Source: Bin87 sp965219925 (lineage in GTDB: Bacteria; Chloroflexota; Dehalococcoidia; Lucifugimonadales; UBA3495). From it: a stretch of 64,000 nt of DNA. This document shows positions 16,551 to 23,743 of this stretch, one piece after another (position 1 is the first letter of the stretch; every line of letters begins with the position of its first letter). Made by a program: the position numbers and the translations under genes. The notes below the pieces were generated by a model, which had not been told where the DNA came from, made no database searches, and was given only the letters and a program-made list of their open reading frames with translations. The stretch is from NCBI GenBank assembly GCA_965219925.1, contig OZ244795.1, positions 3,720,001-3,784,000 of the forward strand. Direction: 5' to 3'.

Positions 16551-16586
16551 CCCTCACCCTGGCCCTCTCCCATCGAGGGAGAGGGG
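16551..16586. repeat. Family C hairpin repeat
   Basis: CCCTCACCCTGGCCCTCTCCC ATCGA GGGAGAGGGG between the acyl-CoA dehydrogenase and the HIT gene. Confidence 0.85.
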
Positions 16587-16603
16587 ATTAAGGAGTTTCA
16601 CCG

Positions 16604-16960
16604 ATGACGATGACACCCGCCCGTAGCTCGCCTTTTATGGCGATGTCCCGCGACCCGCTGCATCCTGACGTGATCTATCGGGATCAGCGGTGTTTTGTGG
16701 TCCGTGATATTGAACCCAAAGCGCCGGTGCATCTGCTGATTATTCCCAATATGCCGATCAACGGGCTGGCGTACGTTGGGCCGGGGCAGGTGCCGATCAT
16801 GGGGCATCTGTTCGTGGTGGCCGAAGAGATGGCGCGCCGGGAGGGTGTGGCGTTGAGCGGCTATCGGCTGGTCATCAACAACGGCCCCGATGCCGGCCAG
16901 ACCATCGCCTGGCCTCACGTCCACCTGCTGGGCGGCCGCGTGCTGGGAGAGATGGGTTAG
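16604..16960 (+). CDS. HIT family nucleotide hydrolase/transferase
   Basis: The 118-residue protein has HINT-like features: I-Y-R-D-Q-R-C-F-V-V-R-D-I-x-P, H-L-L-I-I-P, and G-P-D-A-G-Q-T-I near the end. The histidine triad reads W-P-H-V-H-L-L-G-G-R: the first His is replaced by Trp, while the middle His (nucleophile) and third His remain. The fold should bind purine nucleoside phosphates. Its TAG stop overlaps by one base the GTG start of the next gene (TAGTG), so the two are coupled. The start could also be the ATG at 16610 or the one at 16637. Confidence 0.82.
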   Translation: MTMTPARSSPFMAMSRDPLHPDVIYRDQRCFVVRDIEPKAPVHLLIIPNMPINGLAYVGPGQVPIMGHLFVVAEEMARREGVALSGYRLVINNGPDAGQTIAWPHVHLLGGRVLGEMG

Positions 16961-17556
16961 TGGGCACGTCGATATCGGTTCCCGGCGCGGTGGTGGATCG
17001 CATCCGCCGCCGGATGAACCGCGTGCCGTCGGCGTTGTGCGATCACTGTAAGCGGGTGGAGCAGATTGCCCGCCAGTTGGCCGAACGACACGGGGAAGAC
17101 GCCGACGCGGCCGGCCTGGCCGGGCTGGCTCACGACGCCGCCAAGCATTTCAGCGCCACCGAGCTGCTGCTGCGAGTCGAGGAATACGACCTGCCCGCCA
17201 ACGATTTTGAGCTGCGTCGGGCTCCGATTTTGCACGGGCCAATCGGTGCGGAGATGCTGCGTCGCGAGGATCGGTTGAATGAGCCGTCATTGTACGATGC
17301 GGTGTACTGGCACACGACGGGCAATCCTTCGGGCGGCGACCGGCTGGGTCAGATAGTGTTTTTGGCGGACAAGCTGGATCCGATCAAGGTGGACCGATAT
17401 CCCTGGCAACCGGAATTGCGAGAGCTGGCAGACCAGGATCTGAAAGCAGCCAGCGCCATGTTCCTGACCCGGAATATCGCGCGACTGCTGGATGCGGGCG
17501 CGCCGGTGCATCCGGCGGCGATTGATGCGCTTAATGCGTTATTATGGGAGGAGTAA
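16960..17556 (+). CDS. yqeK: YqeK-like HD-domain hydrolase
   Basis: The 198-residue protein starts with GTG overlapping the HIT gene stop. It has the HD-superfamily metal set: L-C-D-H-C-K-R-V-E, G-L-A-H-D-A-A-K-H, L-H-G-P-I-G-A, Y-W-H-T-T-G and L-A-D-K-L-D. The order and the ~190-residue size match YqeK, a symmetric diadenosine tetraphosphate hydrolase often located beside nadD. Here nadD is ~5 kb away on the other strand. Pairing with a HIT protein, whose relatives also cleave dinucleoside polyphosphates, suggests a joint role in clearing alarmone-like nucleotides; that link is inference. Confidence 0.82.
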   Translation: MGTSISVPGAVVDRIRRRMNRVPSALCDHCKRVEQIARQLAERHGEDADAAGLAGLAHDAAKHFSATELLLRVEEYDLPANDFELRRAPILHGPIGAEMLRREDRLNEPSLYDAVYWHTTGNPSGGDRLGQIVFLADKLDPIKVDRYPWQPELRELADQDLKAASAMFLTRNIARLLDAGAPVHPAAIDALNALLWEE

Positions 17557-17565
17557 GGGGTTCCG

Positions 17566-17601
17566 CCCTCACCCAACCCTCTCCCATCAAGGGAGAGGGG
17601 G
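17566..17601. repeat. Family C hairpin repeat
   Basis: CCCTCACCCAACCCTCTCCC ATCAA GGGAGAGGGGG, followed by two copies of the short CGACAGGCTCAGGATGA-type repeat. It may act as terminator for the HIT-YqeK pair. Confidence 0.85.
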
Positions 17602-17672
17602 TTCTTCGACGGGCTTAGGATGATCCTTCGACAGGCTCAGGATGAGCGGGTGGGACGGCAAGGGATATCGAT

Positions 17673-18002
17673 ATGGCAACTCAATTAGAAATTACGCCTC
17701 AAGCCGCGCGGTTCATCCGGGCCAGAGGAGGCCGGGCCGTCCTTGACGTGCTGTGCTGGCGAAGTTGAGCCGGCGAGTCGGTGGAGGTATCGGTCGATAC
17801 CAATGTGAGGCGGCGGCGCAACCTGGATGCTTACGAAAGCGCGGGATATGAGGAAATCGAGTTGCTGCTGGCCCCGGGGCTGGCGGAAATCGCCGACAGG
17901 GTTGATCTTTCGATGAGCCGGTTTTTGTGGTTCCACAACCTGAAAGCGATGATAACGCTGCCCGATGGGGCGACGCTGGGACGGAGGGCGTCGCCGGTCT
18001 AG
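17673..18002 (+). CDS. Probable selenoprotein of the CC/Se-motif type (in-frame UGA at 17766-17768)
   Basis: ATG 17673 has AAGGG 8 bp upstream. The frame runs 31 codons to TGA 17766, then continues in the same frame for 77 more codons to TAG at 18000. Read through, the 109-residue protein starts L-E-I-T-P-Q-A-A-R-F-I-R-A-R-G-G and ends with L-S-M-S-R-F-L-W-F-H-N-L. As I recall, small CC/Se-motif (seleno)proteins begin ITPEARxFIxxxGG and end with an F-L-G-F-like segment, with Cys-Cys or Cys-Sec where this UGA falls. The residue before it here is Ser. A SECIS-like hairpin follows. The alternative is a nonsense-mutated pseudogene. Confidence 0.6.
17766..17801 (+). promoter_or_regulatory. UGA codon plus bacterial SECIS-like hairpin
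   Basis: After the UGA (17766-17768), GGTATC (17786-17791), GGTC (17792-17795) and GATACC (17796-17801) form a perfect 6-bp stem with a GGUC tetraloop, 23 nt from UGA to loop. Bacterial SelB-binding SECIS hairpins lie about 16-37 nt downstream with G and U in the apical loop. The E. coli fdhF element has the same GGUC loop and a CC-AAU right flank, as here. No free-energy calculation was done. Confidence 0.55.
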
Positions 18003-18571
18003 TCGTTGGACGGCAGCAGGGCGGCGACCGGGCAACTGAATCCCGGCAGGGCATCGGCGCCGGACACGGTGTCGCCGTCGGAGAGGGATTGGGTTGGAGC
18101 GTCTACAGTGTGGACGGTGAGTGTACGGGTACGGATGTCGATAATCCATACCGACTTGCAGCCGCTGTTAAGATACTCCACAATTTTTTGATTAATTTCA
18201 GGGATGGTATTGCTGGGGGATAAGATTTCTACGGCCAGGTCGGGAGAGCCGTCGTAGAGCATACCGAAGAGGTCGGGTTGGCCAGCGCGTTCGGCAGAGA
18301 GGAATGACACGTCAGGCATCCGTGAGGAGGCGGGTGAGTCCGGGACGGTAACGTAGCCACGGTTGCTGCTGTAAACCTTGCCCAGCCGACTGGGATAAAC
18401 GTGGCTGGACAATCGCCAGATGACCAGCGCGACAGTTTCTTCATGCTCATCGGACGCGCCCATCTGCTCTATCAAAACTCCCCTGACCAGTTCATAACGG
18501 GGGCGCTGCGGCAAGGCGGCGTATTCCTCCAATGTAACCGGTGGGGCGGCGGTTGGATTTTGGGTAGTCAT
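17999..18571 (-). CDS. Uma2 family (DUF820) putative endonuclease
   Basis: The 190-residue protein has the Uma2 pattern: T-L-E-E-Y-A-A-L-P, Y-E-L-V-R-G-V-L, R-M-P-D-V-S-F-L-S, D-L-A-V-E-I-L-S-P-S-N-T and K-I-V-E-Y-L-N-S-G-C-K-S-V-W-I-I-D. Asp and Glu of P-D-V and A-V-E-I are the PD-(D/E)XK-type metal ligands. These proteins are widespread in Chloroflexota and cyanobacteria; their cellular role is unsettled. It converges on the selenoprotein-like gene, overlapping its last 4 bp. Confidence 0.88.
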   Translation of the reverse strand: MTTQNPTAAPPVTLEEYAALPQRPRYELVRGVLIEQMGASDEHEETVALVIWRLSSHVYPSRLGKVYSSNRGYVTVPDSPASSRMPDVSFLSAERAGQPDLFGMLYDGSPDLAVEILSPSNTIPEINQKIVEYLNSGCKSVWIIDIRTRTLTVHTVDAPTQSLSDGDTVSGADALPGFSCPVAALLPSND

Positions 18572-18616
18572 CAGGGAACCTCCAGGTGGCAGTTACGGGC
18601 CTCAGGGTCTTTCGGT

Positions 18617-18725
18617 TGTCATTGCGAGGAGCGCAGCGACGTGGCAATCTCGTTGAGGTTGAGCACGTGCCGGGGAACCATCATTGCTACGGCGACGAGA
18701 TTGCCACGCTGCGCTCGCAATGACA
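18617..18725. repeat. Family A repeat, core copy
   Basis: TGTCATTGCGAGGAGCGCAG ... GCAATGACA inverted-repeat core. It is followed by TGAGGAAAACCGAAAGGCCC, an extension shared with the copy at 34134-34242. Confidence 0.85.
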
Positions 18726-18755
18726 TGAGGAAAACCGAAAGGCCCTGCTACGGGC

Positions 18756-20162
18756 CTACCGGGCGTAGCGGAATCCGCCTCCGGGGGTGCGGGCGCAGTT
18801 GAGGCGGCGGTTCAGGTGCAGTCCTTCCAGCACGAACTCGACGGCTGATGCGATTACCTCGGGCCGCCGGTCACCCTGGGTGAGGCTCTCCACAGCGGCG
18901 GGCAGTCCTGCGATGCGGCTCAGGGAATCCACGTAGGCGGCGGCGGGAACGTCGCTCCCGGTTTCAACGGCGTTGCCGAGGTCGAACGCGGTTACGATGT
19001 CGTCCAGTTCGTCCACGTTGCAGTGGCGGCCAAAGATGGCCAGCGTGGCACGCTTGGTGAGGTCGTCGACGAGACGATCTTCGCGGCCCTCGCCGAAGGT
19101 TTCCATCTCGATCTTGCCGCCCAGGGAGGCGATGAGGAAAGGCAAATCGCTGATGCGCGGGCAGGCGATGGCGTCGCCCAGCCGGATGCTGCGGCGCACT
19201 GCGTTGCTGATGAGGGTTTCGTAGTCTGAGATCGACACGCGCACGCTGACGCCGGAGCGCTGGTTGATTTCGTTGCTGGCGCGGGCGCGGGCGGTTACCT
19301 CGGCCACGATTTCAGTCATATAAGCCGGGACCGCCACCTTGTCTTCATCGTGGAAGCGTTTGCGCTCCTGTTCCATGATGGCGATTTCTTCGTCGATGGT
19401 GCGGGGGTAGTGGGTATGAATCTGCGCGCCGTAGCGGTCTTTGAGGGGGGTGACGATGCGACCGCGATTGGTGTAGTCCTCGGGGTTGGCGGTGGCAACG
19501 ACGAACACATCCAGAGGCAAACGGATGCGGTAGCCCTTGATCTGCACGTCGCGTTCTTCCATGAGGTTGAACAGGCCGACCTGAATACGCTCGGCGAGGT
19601 CAGGCAGCTCGTTGATGCAAAAGATGCCGCGGTTGGTGCGGGGCACCAGGCCGTAATGGATGGCGGTTTCGTCGGCGAGGTGGCGACCTTCGGCGACCTT
19701 GATGGGGTCGATTTCACCGATTAGGTCGGCGATGGAGATGTCAGGGGTGGCCAGCTTTTCGGAGTAGCGCTGCTCCCGGTCGATCCACTCGATGGGGGCG
19801 TTGTCGCCCTGCTCGGCGACGATGCGCCTGGAGTCGGGGCTAATGGGATTGTAGGGGTCATCGTTGAGTTCGGAACCGGCGACGACGGGGAGTTTTTCGT
19901 CGAGGAGGCCAACCATGGCTCGGATGAGGCGGGTTTTGGCCTGGCCGCGTTCGCCCAGCAGAATGATGTCCTGACCGGCGAGGATGGCGTTTTCCAGCTG
20001 CGGGATGACGGTTTGGTCGAAGCCAATGATGCCTGGGAAGGCGGGTTCTTCGGCGCGCATTTTGGCGATGAGGTTGCGACGCACTTCTTCGCGCACCGAG
20101 ACGGATTCGTAACCGCTGGCTTTGAGTTCGCCGAGGGTTGCTGGCAGAGCGCTGGTTGACAT
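18756..20162 (-). CDS. MoxR/magnesium-chelatase-like AAA+ ATPase
   Basis: I start at ATG 20162 (GGAAG 8 bp upstream); the frame extends upstream into a family C repeat. The 468-residue protein has Walker A G-E-R-G-Q-A-K-T near residue 68, Walker B-like G-I-F-C-I-N-E-L-P-D-L near 190, and sensor-1 V-V-A-T-A-N-P-E-D-Y-T-N-R-G. It resembles the ChlI/MoxR helix-2-insert clade, whose members remodel protein complexes together with a von Willebrand A partner. No VWA gene is adjacent, and no chlorophyll or cobaltochelatase genes are visible, so a chelatase role is not supported. Confidence 0.85.
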   Translation of the reverse strand: MSTSALPATLGELKASGYESVSVREEVRRNLIAKMRAEEPAFPGIIGFDQTVIPQLENAILAGQDIILLGERGQAKTRLIRAMVGLLDEKLPVVAGSELNDDPYNPISPDSRRIVAEQGDNAPIEWIDREQRYSEKLATPDISIADLIGEIDPIKVAEGRHLADETAIHYGLVPRTNRGIFCINELPDLAERIQVGLFNLMEERDVQIKGYRIRLPLDVFVVATANPEDYTNRGRIVTPLKDRYGAQIHTHYPRTIDEEIAIMEQERKRFHDEDKVAVPAYMTEIVAEVTARARASNEINQRSGVSVRVSISDYETLISNAVRRSIRLGDAIACPRISDLPFLIASLGGKIEMETFGEGREDRLVDDLTKRATLAIFGRHCNVDELDDIVTAFDLGNAVETGSDVPAAAYVDSLSRIAGLPAAVESLTQGDRRPEVIASAVEFVLEGLHLNRRLNCARTPGGGFRYAR

Positions 20163-20226
20163 TGGGCACTTCCTTTCAGACGGATTGCATTTGATTTGAT
20201 GCCGATGGCGGCAGTATAACAAAACG

Positions 20227-20253
20227 CCCCTCTCCCAATAGAGGGAGAGGGGG
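20227..20253. repeat. Family C hairpin repeat
   Basis: CCCCTCTCCC AATA GAGGGAGAGGGGG, imperfect, between two minus-strand genes. Confidence 0.8.
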
Positions 20254-20288
20254 TTGGCACGCGAGGGTATTGATGGGCCGGTGGTTGG

Positions 20289-20933
20289 TTATCCGGCGTG
20301 GCCGGCGTCGCCGTCGCCGGCGTGGCTGCTGTCGCCGTCGCGGTCGTGTCCACGTCCGCCGTGATGACGTCCGCCGTCGCGATCATGACCGATCCTGTGT
20401 TCGGGCAGGAAGTCGGGGCGCTCGCCATGCCACGCGGCGATGGCGTCAGCCTGTTCTTGGGTCAGCGCTCCGTTGTCAACCGCCTTTTGGAGTATCGGGG
20501 CAACTTTGTCCGCATCGGCGGTTCCCACAGCGATGTAGGCAATGCGGCCGGCGTCGGCGGGACGGGCCGTGAACCAGGCGTTGGCGGCGTCGGCCTGCTC
20601 GCGGGTCAGCGTGCCGTCTTCGACCAGCGTGTCCATCTTGGTGGCAAACTGTTCGTTAGCCAACTCATGCTGCGCCGTGGCGAAAGCGCTGCCAACGGTT
20701 TCCGATTCGATGCCGAGAATTTCGGCGACGCGTTGGATGAAACGGTCGTAGGTTGCGTCATGATTCCCGATGCCGCCGGCCCGCTCTCCGGCAAGTCCAG
20801 CGTGGCCGCCCAGAGCCGGGATGGGTGAGTTGGCCGCAAAGATGCTGCTGGCGGTAAGGCCGACGACCAGCAGGGCAACGGTGGCGGAAACGACATACCA
20901 GCGTTTGCGGATGGTGCGAACTCTATTGAACAT
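20289..20933 (-). CDS. Exported or membrane-anchored protein with His/Asp/Gly-rich tail
   Basis: The 214-residue protein starts with a basic segment and a hydrophobic stretch (residues 12-33, V-V-S-A-T-V-A-L-L-V-V-G-L-T-A-S-S-I-F-A), a signal peptide or anchor. The body carries two similar helical stretches, D-G-T-L-T-R-E-Q-A-D-A and N-G-A-L-T-Q-E-Q-A-D-A, like the repeats of DUF2680-type exported proteins. The last ~45 residues are H-D-R-D-G-G-R-H-H-G-G-R-G-H-like and could bind metal. I do not recognise a specific function. Confidence 0.7.
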   Translation of the reverse strand: MFNRVRTIRKRWYVVSATVALLVVGLTASSIFAANSPIPALGGHAGLAGERAGGIGNHDATYDRFIQRVAEILGIESETVGSAFATAQHELANEQFATKMDTLVEDGTLTREQADAANAWFTARPADAGRIAYIAVGTADADKVAPILQKAVDNGALTQEQADAIAAWHGERPDFLPEHRIGHDRDGGRHHGGRGHDRDGDSSHAGDGDAGHAG

Positions 20934-21038
20934 TTGGTCCTCCTGTTTACCGCCTCATGTAACGGGTGGCGGTTGCTTTGAGACCACAGTACGCGGGCAG
21001 TGTAAAGGAAATATAAAGACTGAGAAAATCGCAAAACT

Positions 21039-21167
21039 TGTCATTGCGCCCCCGTACTCGATGCGGGGGTTGGCAATCTCGTCGCTGAAACCATCGCCGT
21101 TGCTGCAACGGGATTGCCACATGGTTCGACAGGCTCACCATGAGCGGCTACGCTCCTCGCAATGACA
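21039..21167. repeat. Family A repeat, core copy with nested GACAGGCTCACCATGAGCGG
   Basis: TGTCATTGCG to GCAATGACA core, carrying the CCCGTACTCGATGCGGGG variant on the left arm and the nested repeat on the right arm. It fills much of the 354-bp gap 20934-21287, which otherwise shows nothing I recognise. Confidence 0.85.
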
Positions 21168-21287
21168 GAAGGCAGGGACTGGGTCGCGCAATTTTCTCAA
21201 AGACTGCGGAGAATACGGGGCGGCAATGATTGTGCTACCATTTCGAGCAGGGAAGGCGAGTTGGTCAAGGTAAGATAAGGGGACAAA

Positions 21288-21671
21288 ATGTTCAGGTTGA
21301 TTCTGCCAATACTAATGATGTTCCCTCAGTTGGGGCCGCGCGCCGTCACGTTCGGGCGCGCCCTGTACCGGCTGCATTTCGACACCCGGGTGAATCGGTT
21401 TATCAAGCTTTTGATACCGCTGGCGTTGGTTTATTTCGTAATTCCCATCGACTTGATTCGTGACTTCCTACCTCTCCCGTATGGGCTGGCTCGTTACGAC
21501 GACGTCATCATATTGTTCATCGCGGTGTGGCTGTTCTGGAACCTGTGCCCCAAGCCGGTAGTACGGGAACACATGGGCGACCCGCCGGGGCCGCGGCCCG
21601 AGGATCGTGACCCCGACAGCGTGGTGGATGGACAGGCTCGCCCGCCCGGTAGCTCTGACGACGCGGACTGA
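21288..21671 (+). CDS. DUF1232 (YkvA-like) membrane protein
   Basis: The 127-residue protein starts at ATG 21288 behind AAGGGG. Residues 30-85 hold the DUF1232 pattern: R-F-I-K-L-L-I-P-L-A-L-V-Y-F-V-I-P-I-D-L-I-R-D-F-L-P ... D-D-V-I-I-L, with two hydrophobic segments. The last ~40 residues are Pro/Asp-rich and probably disordered. The function of the family is unknown. HemW starts 56 bp downstream on the same strand. Confidence 0.8.
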   Translation: MFRLILPILMMFPQLGPRAVTFGRALYRLHFDTRVNRFIKLLIPLALVYFVIPIDLIRDFLPLPYGLARYDDVIILFIAVWLFWNLCPKPVVREHMGDPPGPRPEDRDPDSVVDGQARPPGSSDDAD

Positions 21672-21727
21672 TGGCGCCGGCCGCCGGACCGGCCGGGTTT
21701 CGTCGGGGCTGCGGCACGAGTTGACCC

Positions 21728-22978
21728 GTGGCCGCTGAAAGCAAACGCCCGCCGGGGATGCCGCTGTCAGTGAACCGTGCCGGCGACGGCATTTCGCTGT
21801 ATGTGCACGTCCCCTTCTGCCTGAGCAAGTGTCCGTACTGCGATTTCAACACCTACCAGGGGATTGAGTCGCAGTTTAGCGACTACCTGAGCGCCGTGGT
21901 GGCGGAGTTGACGGGCTGGTCGCACGCGCTGGGCCGTCCTGCCGTCAACACGGTTTTCCTGGGCGGCGGCACTCCGTCCTACCTGCCCGACGGCGACGTG
22001 GGGCGCATCCTGGAAGCCATCGCCGCCAACTACGGGGTGCGCGGCGACGCCGAGATTACCGCTGAATGCAATCCCAACGACCTGACCGCCCAACGGTGCG
22101 CCGATTTGAAAGCGGCGGGGATCAATCGCATCAGCATCGGCGTGCAGAGCATGGACAACGGCTTGCTGGCCATGCTGGGCCGGCGTCACGATGCGGTTGA
22201 GGCCGCGGACGCGTTGGAGAAATGCCGTCGCGCCGGATTCGACAACGTGAACCTGGACCTGATGTACGGTTTGCCTCAGCAGTCGTTAGCACAATGGCGG
22301 GACACGGTGGAGCGGACGGTGGCGCTGGAGCCGGAGCATCTGTCGCTGTATGCGTTGACGCTGGAGGAAGGCACTCCGTTGCGCCGATGGGTGGCGGATG
22401 GTCGGCTGCCGGAGCCGGATCCGGACCTGGCGGCGGATATGTACGACCTGGCCCGCGCTGAACTGGCAGCAGCCAGGTACCGGCATTATGAGATCAGCAA
22501 CTGGTCGCGGGCGGGTCGGGAGTCGGTGCACAACCTGGCCTACTGGCTGAATCTGGAGTGGCTGGGCGTTGGGCCGGGGGCTCACTCAGCACTGGGTCGG
22601 TGCCGGTTCTGGACGGTACGCTCGCCCCGGGAGTATGCCAAGCGGGCGGAAGAATGGGCGCGGCAGGCGGAGGCCGGCGGGCGCTGGCCGGTGGTGTCGT
22701 CGGACGGCATCAGGGCGGTGCCGACGGTGGACGACCTGGAGGTTATTGACGGGGACACGTCGGCGGCGGAAACGATGTTCCTGGGACTGCGGCTGCTGGA
22801 CGGGATGGACTTGGCCGCGGCGTCGGAGCGGGCCGGCATCAACCTGGCGTCGCGCTACCAGCAGGAACTGGCAGAGCTGACTGCTGAGGGCTTGCTGGTG
22901 TGGGAGAAGGACGGCCGGCTGCGGCTGGCAGAGGAGGCGTACCTGGTGGCCAACCAGGTGTTTACGCGGTTTTTGTAG
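21728..22978 (+). CDS. hemW: Radical SAM haem chaperone HemW (oxygen-independent coproporphyrinogen oxidase-like)
   Basis: The 416-residue protein contains I-S-L-Y-V-H-V-P-F-C-L-S-K-C-P-Y-C-D-F-N at residues ~17-37, the C-x3-C-x2-C cluster with the extra aromatic/Asp residues of the HemN/HemW group. G-G-G-T-P-S near 78, E-C-N-P-N-D near 116 and the C-terminal winged-helix H-N-L-A-Y-W follow. HemW proteins insert haem into respiratory enzymes rather than oxidise coproporphyrinogen. GTG 21728 is used as start; an internal ATG at 21758 is also possible. No other haem genes are nearby. Confidence 0.88.
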   Translation: MAAESKRPPGMPLSVNRAGDGISLYVHVPFCLSKCPYCDFNTYQGIESQFSDYLSAVVAELTGWSHALGRPAVNTVFLGGGTPSYLPDGDVGRILEAIAANYGVRGDAEITAECNPNDLTAQRCADLKAAGINRISIGVQSMDNGLLAMLGRRHDAVEAADALEKCRRAGFDNVNLDLMYGLPQQSLAQWRDTVERTVALEPEHLSLYALTLEEGTPLRRWVADGRLPEPDPDLAADMYDLARAELAAARYRHYEISNWSRAGRESVHNLAYWLNLEWLGVGPGAHSALGRCRFWTVRSPREYAKRAEEWARQAEAGGRWPVVSSDGIRAVPTVDDLEVIDGDTSAAETMFLGLRLLDGMDLAAASERAGINLASRYQQELAELTAEGLLVWEKDGRLRLAEEAYLVANQVFTRFL

Positions 22979-23032
22979 AAAAGCCAGGATGTATGTTGGA
23001 TTTCACCGCAAATTGTCTACAACTGATAAAAG

Positions 23033-23059
23033 ACCTGCTGGTGGAGCTACCCAGCAGGT
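23033..23059 (+). terminator. Hairpin downstream of hemW
   Basis: ACCTGCTGGT and ACCCAGCAGGT pair with a 6-nt loop, 54 bp after the hemW stop. There is no T run, so the hairpin could stabilise the transcript end rather than terminate. Confidence 0.4.
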
Positions 23060-23074
23060 TGAAAAATCGTCGTC

Positions 23075-23269
23075 GTGCTGGGGATTTTCATTCTGGTCGT
23101 GATGGTAACCCTTTCCCTTATCAAAGACCAAATTAGCGGCAAGACGGCTACTATATTGACTCCTCTCCTGGTGACGGGTTTGGATGCCGCTCTTATTGTA
23201 TTTTTGATGCCTTTGGTGTTACTCATCATTGTTGCTGCGTCCTACGCCATTTCGTACCGCGAGAGATGA
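23075..23269 (+). CDS. Possible small two-helix membrane protein
   Basis: A 64-residue frame from GTG 23075 encodes two hydrophobic stretches separated by K-D-Q-I-S-G-K. Its 3' end overlaps the minus-strand membrane gene below by 44 bp, and there is no clear Shine-Dalgarno. It may be real or chance; I cannot assign a function. Confidence 0.3.
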   Translation: MLGIFILVVMVTLSLIKDQISGKTATILTPLLVTGLDAALIVFLMPLVLLIIVAASYAISYRER

Positions 23270-23594
23270 TTATCCCCCGGATAAGGGTAGAGATCATCAT
23301 CAAGGCGACAATTACCCACGCGAGTATAGCTATATCCAATACGATGACGCCGGCGAGGATTAGAGCGAGACTCATCTGTTCCGTCATATAAACGCCGATC
23401 AATATCATCGATAATCCGATCGCAGCGACGGCGCCGATAGAGAACAGCGCAAGGTTCGACCAGTTGTTACGATCAGAATTCGATTGGAACTCCCGCATAT
23501 CGGACGGCGGCATTCCAGTGGATAGCGCCCCTGCAGAATTGCCCGGCAGCGCGTCCGCTTCGATTGAGTTGCTTTGCACGTCAGGTGTAGTCAT
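23226..23594 (-). CDS. Small membrane protein, unknown
   Basis: The 122-residue protein has a polar N-terminus of ~45 residues (Asn/Ser/Asp-rich) and then two transmembrane segments: L-A-L-F-S-I-G-A-V-A-A-I-G-L-S-M-I-L-I-G and L-A-L-I-L-A-G-V-I-V-L-D-I-A-I-L-A-W-V-I. It ends with a short basic tail. I do not recognise a family. It is transcribed alone, divergent from the epoxide hydrolase. Confidence 0.55.
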   Translation of the reverse strand: MTTPDVQSNSIEADALPGNSAGALSTGMPPSDMREFQSNSDRNNWSNLALFSIGAVAAIGLSMILIGVYMTEQMSLALILAGVIVLDIAILAWVIVALMMISTLIRGIIISRGTKWRRTQQQ

Positions 23595-23743
23595 CTTGGC
23601 TACCTTGCAAGTTCATCTTACCATTCGGCCAATCCGGCTAACAAACGCAGCCCGCTTGGACCTCACCCCGCCTATGCTAAACTGCCGGCGGGCCACTGAC
23701 CGGCCCCCACCGTTCACCGCAGACTCGCCACGGAGGTCCTACT

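Noticed and set aside
14839..16557. A 572-codon open frame on the minus strand opposite the acyl-CoA dehydrogenase
   Set aside because: It mirrors the GC-rich third positions of a clear acyl-CoA dehydrogenase and runs through two family C repeats; its translation shows no domain and is rich in His, Arg and Gln as expected for an antisense shadow.
18756..20162. Magnesium chelatase subunit for chlorophyll synthesis
   Set aside because: The ATPase core fits the wider MoxR/ChlI clade, but no other chelatase or porphyrin genes are near.
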